Part shown: piece by piece, positions 60,001 through 64,000 of the stretch
How positions within the stretch are numbered: position 1 is the first letter of the stretch
Layout of the letters: each line of letters opens with the position of its first letter
NCBI RefSeq assembly: GCF_010093535.1
Contig: NW_022985187.1
Coordinates: 726,051 to 790,050, forward strand
DNA: 64,000 bases
Source: Lindgomyces ingoldianus
Taxonomy: Eukaryota; Ascomycota; Dothideomycetes; Pleosporales; Lindgomycetaceae
Reading direction: 5' to 3'
Notes under the pieces: generated by a model
Databases searched by the model: none
What the model saw: the letters and a program-made list of their open reading frames with translations, nothing else
Told to the model about the DNA's origin: nothing
Position numbers and translations under genes: made by a program

Positions 60001-63000
60001 GACGGGGGAACTTCTGGACAAGCTGGCACACCACCCTGCCAGACTTTGGCAAGCCTAAAAGTTCGCCCATTTTTGGTGGATCGAGATCAAAGTAGCTCTT
60101 CCATGGTACGTCAATGCGCTCCGCTTTTTGCACAATTTCCTTTGGACAGTTTGGGAATTGTCTGAGAGGTGACATAGTGGGCCACATCCGTTTCTCAGCC
60201 ATCTTGCATAGATCCAAAGCTGTTTTGGCCACTTCAGCCCAGCCTTTCTTGAGGCAGATCTCAAATATTGCGCGCAAGATACGACCGGCCGACTGTGTGA
60301 CATATACCATGTCTGCCATTAGCGCAAGACCTTCCAGCTTAAGACGAGAAATGTAAGCTTGAAGAAGGACATTGATCTTGGCTTGAGGCTCTTCGACGCC
60401 CTCTTTGACTGGGACCGGAACACGGCCAAGGAGTTTCGCAAGCTCAAGCTTCTCTTCTTGCCGAACCGGGATGTACTTGAATTCCTCGCTTAATGCAAAA
60501 ACGCGGAACAGTTCGATCGAGGTGATGCCAGGCTGGATATGTCTATTGTAGGTAGCCATGGAATTGTGTGAGATGTAGTAATGCGAGGCAATCCTTCCAA
60601 GTTCAGTCGGCTGAAGCTTACCCGACTTCTTTTCATACTTGATAAGGCTACATTTCTCCAAAACATGCGCGGCCGCATGAATCAAATCCACACGCTTCTG
60701 CTCCAGAGCTTCATCATTCTCATAATCAGCGCCGACGCTGTACAAGCCAGGGGAGCGAAGCATTCTAACAAAGAGATAAGTGTATCCAAGCCATTCGACG
60801 CCCTCATCTCGAGTACGGACATTGCCTAGGACAATTTCTGCGTTGAGGTTGTCTGCAAGCTTGCTGACAAATTGGGATTCGATGGGGAGTTGCTGGTTCA
60901 GGAGTGATAAGTAGTACTGAACTTCGGCTTGGGTGGTGATGATAATGCCCTCGCCGTAAGTATCATACTGAGGTCGACCTGCGCGACCAAGCATCTGTAG
61001 GACATCCTGAGGACTTAATTCAACCCAGCTACCCTTTTCAGGAGAGTACACCTGCGTGCCTTTGATGATGACGGTATGGGCCGGAAGATTGACACCCCAA
61101 GCCAGGGTGGCTGTACAAACAAGAACTTGAATGGATCCATCGGCGAAAAGATCTTCCACCGACGATCGATCTGCCCTCGACATGCCAGCGTGGTGAATGC
61201 CGAATCCATATGGCATCAGGTCCTTTAGGTCGGTGTTCTGAACAGCTTCCGCCTCTTCTCTAAGAATCTCTCGGCTTGCAGAGTCAGTTCGAAGGATCTG
61301 ACCGATGGTCTCCATTTCGAGTGCTTTATCCCGGATGTATTTCGCAGTCTTCGCAGTCTCTTTTCGAGAATGTACGAAGATCAGCATCTGGTTCCGATTC
61401 TGGCCTACTTGCTCCAGAACCTTGGTATAGCAGACGTCGTTCATTGTTTTGAGCTGTTTGATGGCCTTTTTGTCTGTAACACCAATGAATTCCTGCTTCA
61501 ATGGACACGGTCGGAAAGTTGCATCAAAGTGAAAGAGCCCTTTCTCAGGATCTACCCGAAGAAAGCTCGCCACATCGCGATAATTGGGCAGTGTAGCACT
61601 AAGACCAACAAGTCGAACATGCTCGCCAGTCTGCTCGGTACGACGTATCGTTCTACTAACAATGCTCTCAAGAACCGGCCCTCGATCATCGTGCAGAAGG
61701 TGAATCTCGTCAATACAAATTAGGCGAACCAAGTTAATATAACTCGTATCAGTGGCCTTACGAGTAATGACATCGTACTTCTCTGGAGTGGTGACAATAA
61801 TTTGGGTTTCAGCAATTTGCTGCTTCGTAAGCTGTCGATCGCCAGTGAGTTCAGCAACCCGAATGCCGTACGGTTCCAAACGTTTGCCAAAGTTTCCAAC
61901 TTGTTCTTGTACGAGAGCCTTCAGCGGAGCGATGTATATTATTTTGAAGTCATCAAGGTTTATCTCGCCAGTCCGAGGGTCCCGGTGCTTTCCAATTTCG
62001 CGGAGCATTGCCAGCATTGCCACATTTGTTTTTCCAGATCCAGTTGGGGCGCAAATGAGCATGTTACCATCATCGTTGAAAGCGGTCGGGAAACATTTCG
62101 TCTGGATGCGGTTTAGCTCCTTTGACGAGCCAAAACCCACTTGAGCCCAGTTAGGCAAGTCGGATGTAGGCATATTCCTCTTTTCATTTGGATCACGCCT
62201 TGCCTTAGGAGCTGGAACGTGTATCTCCTCATATCCTTTGAACTGACGCCGAGTGGATCCTTGGGGGAGTTTAACACTCGGATTTGTCATGAGATGGTTG
62301 CCCTGGTCAAAGACAAGGTTGTCTAATGTGATTAGACGTCCTGACGGCTGGAGTCCTCCAACCAAGCCCTCGTGTTTAGGAGCATCCTCCATCTCCGTGT
62401 CTTTCGATACAGTTGGGATATCGATATCCATCAGATCAAATTTCAATTTTTTTGCGCCTGTAGAATCCGCCGCTGCAGTTCCAGTCTCTCGTGCACGCAA
62501 CTCTTCCAGAATTTTTCGGTGTCCAGCAGCCTTCATTTCTCGCTCAACTGCTGCTCGTTCATCCTGGTCTTCGGCCGCACGCCTCCATTTAGTGACCCAG
62601 ACAACTTTGTCTCGGTTGAGAACTAGCTTTGTGACGAGCTCGTGGTGTTCATAATCAAAGAGCTCCATCAGGTCGTTTTCAATCTCACGCAAGGGCTTGT
62701 CTTCCTCGTCTTCTGTAAGTCCAGATAGGATCTTGAGCGCATCTCGGGTCTTCTCTTGCTGTGTGTGGGCGTCTTCGTAAATTTGACCAATTTGCCTCTG
62801 CAACCAGTACGCATCAATCTCGTGGGCGGGTATGAGCTGGTCTACCTCTTTCTTATTGTCCGTAGACGCGGCCACATCGCCTTGGAGAATCATCTCTTCT
62901 ATGTCGCCTAGATTGCGCTCCGGGCCGGGAGCGTCTGTATCTTGTTCAGGCTCCTCATCCTCGTCCTCATCCGAGGTGTCTTCGTCTCGCACCTCAAAGG

Positions 63001-63727
63001 TCTGACCTGCGTTCTCGTCGTCCTCGTCTTCATCGAAAACAACCGCGACACCTTGGTTTTCATCAACCTCAGCGTCATCAGCAGCTTCCGCACCTTCATC
63101 TGCGTCCTCATCCTCGTCTTGGGCCTCATAGTCCGTGATCTTCTTGCTGAGGCTGACCAGCTCGTTAAACTCTTTTGGTCCCATAGATGTACCAAGAATA
63201 TCGTCAACCTCCTTCTTTTTATCGAAGTCTTTCAGGTCTTCGTCCTTGAGATATTCAAGAACGGCGTCGGCAGCACTCCTTGTAACATGTGTAGGGACAT
63301 CTCCTAGGTTCTTGCCTACAATTGTCGTAATCAGCTCGTAAGTCGCTCGAGTCGCAGGAGTTCGCGGTTTGTATTTGAGATCTTCGACGAAAAGGTCTTG
63401 CTGGGCCACTTGATTTGCTCCAAGAGCGCCTGCTCCATCTCCTCTCTTCCTCTTCCGCTGTTCGCGCTCGAACACCTCGGCTCCTTCGTTTATACTTCCC
63501 CGCTCGACACCAAGGGGACCCTTAGACTTCTTCTGATCCGTGGGGGCGTTGTCCCTCGCAGTGCGCCCGCCCATATCCCGGATGTTAATTCGACCGGCGA
63601 GCGACTCTGGATCACCAGTGTTCTCATCTCCTCGGCGTGTGACAAAGCGTCGATCCGCCTGGAGGACCAAATTGGACATGGCCGCATATTTGAACTGCGC
63701 GAGGTTGTTTTCCTTCCTGTCCGCCAT
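57083..63727 (-). CDS. brr2: Brr2 U5 snRNP RNA helicase
   Basis: Ski2-like helicase of the U5 snRNP that unwinds U4/U6 during spliceosome activation. One uninterrupted frame of 2214 aa from ATG 63727, close to yeast Brr2 (2163). The N-terminus (MADRKENNLAQFKYAAMSNLVLQADRR) is typical, followed by a plug/PWI-like region and acidic stretches around 190-290. The first cassette has intact motifs: APTGSGKT (about 560-567), DEIHLL (about 676), GLSATLPN and QMLGRAGRP. It is followed by Sec63-type domains. The second cassette is degenerate: SAGIGKT near 1407, DDLH instead of DExH near 1512, and MFGKAGRVG. This fits a catalytically inactive regulatory cassette. A second Sec63 unit ends in an acidic tail. 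It is notable that this splicing factor's gene has no intron. Confidence 0.97.
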   Translation of the reverse strand: MADRKENNLAQFKYAAMSNLVLQADRRFVTRRGDENTGDPESLAGRINIRDMGGRTARDNAPTDQKKSKGPLGVERGSINEGAEVFEREQRKRKRGDGAGALGANQVAQQDLFVEDLKYKPRTPATRATYELITTIVGKNLGDVPTHVTRSAADAVLEYLKDEDLKDFDKKKEVDDILGTSMGPKEFNELVSLSKKITDYEAQDEDEDADEGAEAADDAEVDENQGVAVVFDEDEDDENAGQTFEVRDEDTSDEDEDEEPEQDTDAPGPERNLGDIEEMILQGDVAASTDNKKEVDQLIPAHEIDAYWLQRQIGQIYEDAHTQQEKTRDALKILSGLTEDEEDKPLREIENDLMELFDYEHHELVTKLVLNRDKVVWVTKWRRAAEDQDERAAVEREMKAAGHRKILEELRARETGTAAADSTGAKKLKFDLMDIDIPTVSKDTEMEDAPKHEGLVGGLQPSGRLITLDNLVFDQGNHLMTNPSVKLPQGSTRRQFKGYEEIHVPAPKARRDPNEKRNMPTSDLPNWAQVGFGSSKELNRIQTKCFPTAFNDDGNMLICAPTGSGKTNVAMLAMLREIGKHRDPRTGEINLDDFKIIYIAPLKALVQEQVGNFGKRLEPYGIRVAELTGDRQLTKQQIAETQIIVTTPEKYDVITRKATDTSYINLVRLICIDEIHLLHDDRGPVLESIVSRTIRRTEQTGEHVRLVGLSATLPNYRDVASFLRVDPEKGLFHFDATFRPCPLKQEFIGVTDKKAIKQLKTMNDVCYTKVLEQVGQNRNQMLIFVHSRKETAKTAKYIRDKALEMETIGQILRTDSASREILREEAEAVQNTDLKDLMPYGFGIHHAGMSRADRSSVEDLFADGSIQVLVCTATLAWGVNLPAHTVIIKGTQVYSPEKGSWVELSPQDVLQMLGRAGRPQYDTYGEGIIITTQAEVQYYLSLLNQQLPIESQFVSKLADNLNAEIVLGNVRTRDEGVEWLGYTYLFVRMLRSPGLYSVGADYENDEALEQKRVDLIHAAAHVLEKCSLIKYEKKSGKLQPTELGRIASHYYISHNSMATYNRHIQPGITSIELFRVFALSEEFKYIPVRQEEKLELAKLLGRVPVPVKEGVEEPQAKINVLLQAYISRLKLEGLALMADMVYVTQSAGRILRAIFEICLKKGWAEVAKTALDLCKMAEKRMWPTMSPLRQFPNCPKEIVQKAERIDVPWKSYFDLDPPKMGELLGLPKSGRVVCQLVQKFPRLELETFFQPMTRSMLRFELTIKPNFEWDDQLHGNSEAFWILVEDCDGEDILFHDQFILRRDYAESDHIVEFTVPLTDPLPPNYFVTVISDRWMNAETKMPVSFRKLVLPEKFPAHTQLLELQPLPISELKRREYQELYKGINSFNRVQTQVFNSLYTSDESVFIGASAGIGKTFCAEFAILRHWSGDEEGRIVYLAPSQALVDNQFKNWEARLSGLWEGKDIVRLTGETTADLRLLEKGDLILATPSQWDVISRQWQRRKNVQTVALLIADDLHMLGGSGGHIYETVVSRMHAMAAQLESRMRIVGLSVSLSNARDIGEWIGATKHTIFNFSPRVRSVPLELHIQSFTIPHFPSLMLAMAKPTYQAITQHSPDKPVMVFVPSRKQTRGTALDLFSACVIENDEDRFLNAPLEDIKPILAKVNEQVLAESLSHGIGYFHEALNPFDKKAVQHLFKVGAIQVMIVSRDSCWEVDCNAHTVIIMGTQFFEGREHRYVDYPISEVLQMFGKAGRVGEDKSAKGFLFVPAVKRDYYKKFLDEALPIESSLHIFLHDVFVAEISAKTIEATQEAVDWSTYTYFYRRLLANPSYYGLHDVSHEGLSAHLSELVEATLKELADAGLIEHDEEEDSIAPLNPCMIAAYYNISFVTMQTLMMSLNEKSSLKSVLEIVTAATEFESIQIRRHEDHILRRIYERIPYKVQTPNFESPDFKAFVLLQAHFSRMQLPIDLAKDQEIILKKVLNILSASVDVLSSEGHLNAMTAMEISQMAVQGMWQKDSPLKQIPHFDNDTVKAAEKFGINDIYEFMEAMDPEENKDYKKLVKALSLENKQLADAANFTNDYYPNVEMNFEVIDPGDITANSPSYISVVITRELDEDDEPKTEVHAPFYPAEKTENWWLIVGDQKSHSLLAIKKVTVGRELKTKLEFTVPEPGEHELTLYLISDSYLGVDQAPTFAVNAAEGMDEDEDEEDDDDDE

Positions 63728-64000
63728 CTTGAATGGGAGGCTGTCGCGACCTCAGCGGAACGAATGAAGGAAATATCTGGTTTTGGGGTTATTGGATTAT
63801 TTGGAAGTCGCGTCGTACCACGTGCCTGTAGGGATTGAGCGCGCAAAGAAGCGCAGGTGGGATACCGAGGGGGTGTCGGTGGAAGGCAATAGAGCGCAAA
63901 AGTTGAGGCAATGGAGGACGAAATGCTGAAGCCCAGACTAACCCCAGAAGGCAGCCACGTCTTGCCTAACAAAGACTAGCGCGAAAGTGGTCCCTCAATC
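63728..64000. other. brr2 upstream region, right edge
   Basis: 273 bp upstream of the brr2 start. It is presumably promoter; no TATA box or neighbouring gene start could be identified before the window ends. Confidence 0.45.

Overview
The window is nuclear DNA of a filamentous ascomycete (Pezizomycotina). Evidence for this: most genes carry short GT-AG introns of about 40-85 bp, often with CTAAC/CTAAT-like branch sites; gene density is moderate; and the protein set is typical of the group (CreB-type deubiquitinase, FlbC-like C2H2 factor, SWIRM-amine oxidase-HMG demethylase, PAS hybrid histidine kinase, Lcl3, Eaf6). The sequence alone does not let me assign a class or genus.

Layout. 0.6-6 kb: mitochondrial arginine-specific carbamoyl-phosphate synthase large chain and the membrane nuclease Lcl3, both minus strand. 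7.4-14.6 kb: an LSD1-type demethylase and a CreB deubiquitinase, both plus. 15.3-15.7 kb: a compact four-exon YOS1 gene, pieced together from very short exons. 17-21.7 kb: a seven-exon hybrid histidine kinase. 21.7-26.4 kb: a long stretch without recognisable genes, ahead of a two-finger C2H2 factor, followed by another gene-poor stretch to 30.6 kb. 30.6-42 kb: a dense housekeeping block (EAF6, TFIIS, UTP12, ARPC2, dynamitin, an ANCHR-like zinc protein), interrupted at 32.6-33.9 kb by an AT-rich gap. 42-56 kb: Cdc1/Ted1-type phosphoesterase, fumarate reductase fused to cytochrome b5, Ctr copper transporter, 3-hydroxyanthranilate dioxygenase, ORC3, GPATCH11-like protein and a DUF3712-type membrane protein. 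57-63.7 kb: the intronless spliceosomal helicase BRR2.

The genes do not form one pathway or a biosynthetic cluster; most are conserved core functions (chromatin and transcription, replication, ribosome and spliceosome assembly, cytoskeleton, trafficking, NAD/arginine/metal metabolism). Three head-to-head pairs share promoters of about 310-340 bp: EAF6/TFIIS, UTP12/ARPC2, and CTR/BNA1. I found no convincing tRNA, rRNA, CRISPR, intact transposon or new defence-like system. Gene models were built by hand from reading frame, splice consensus and remembered family features, so exon edges are predictions.

Points worth following up: an apparent mitochondrial presequence on the 3-hydroxyanthranilate dioxygenase, a 14-nt microexon that splits the catalytic cysteine codon of CreB, upstream ORFs before the demethylase, and the two gene-poor regions flanking the FlbC-like gene.
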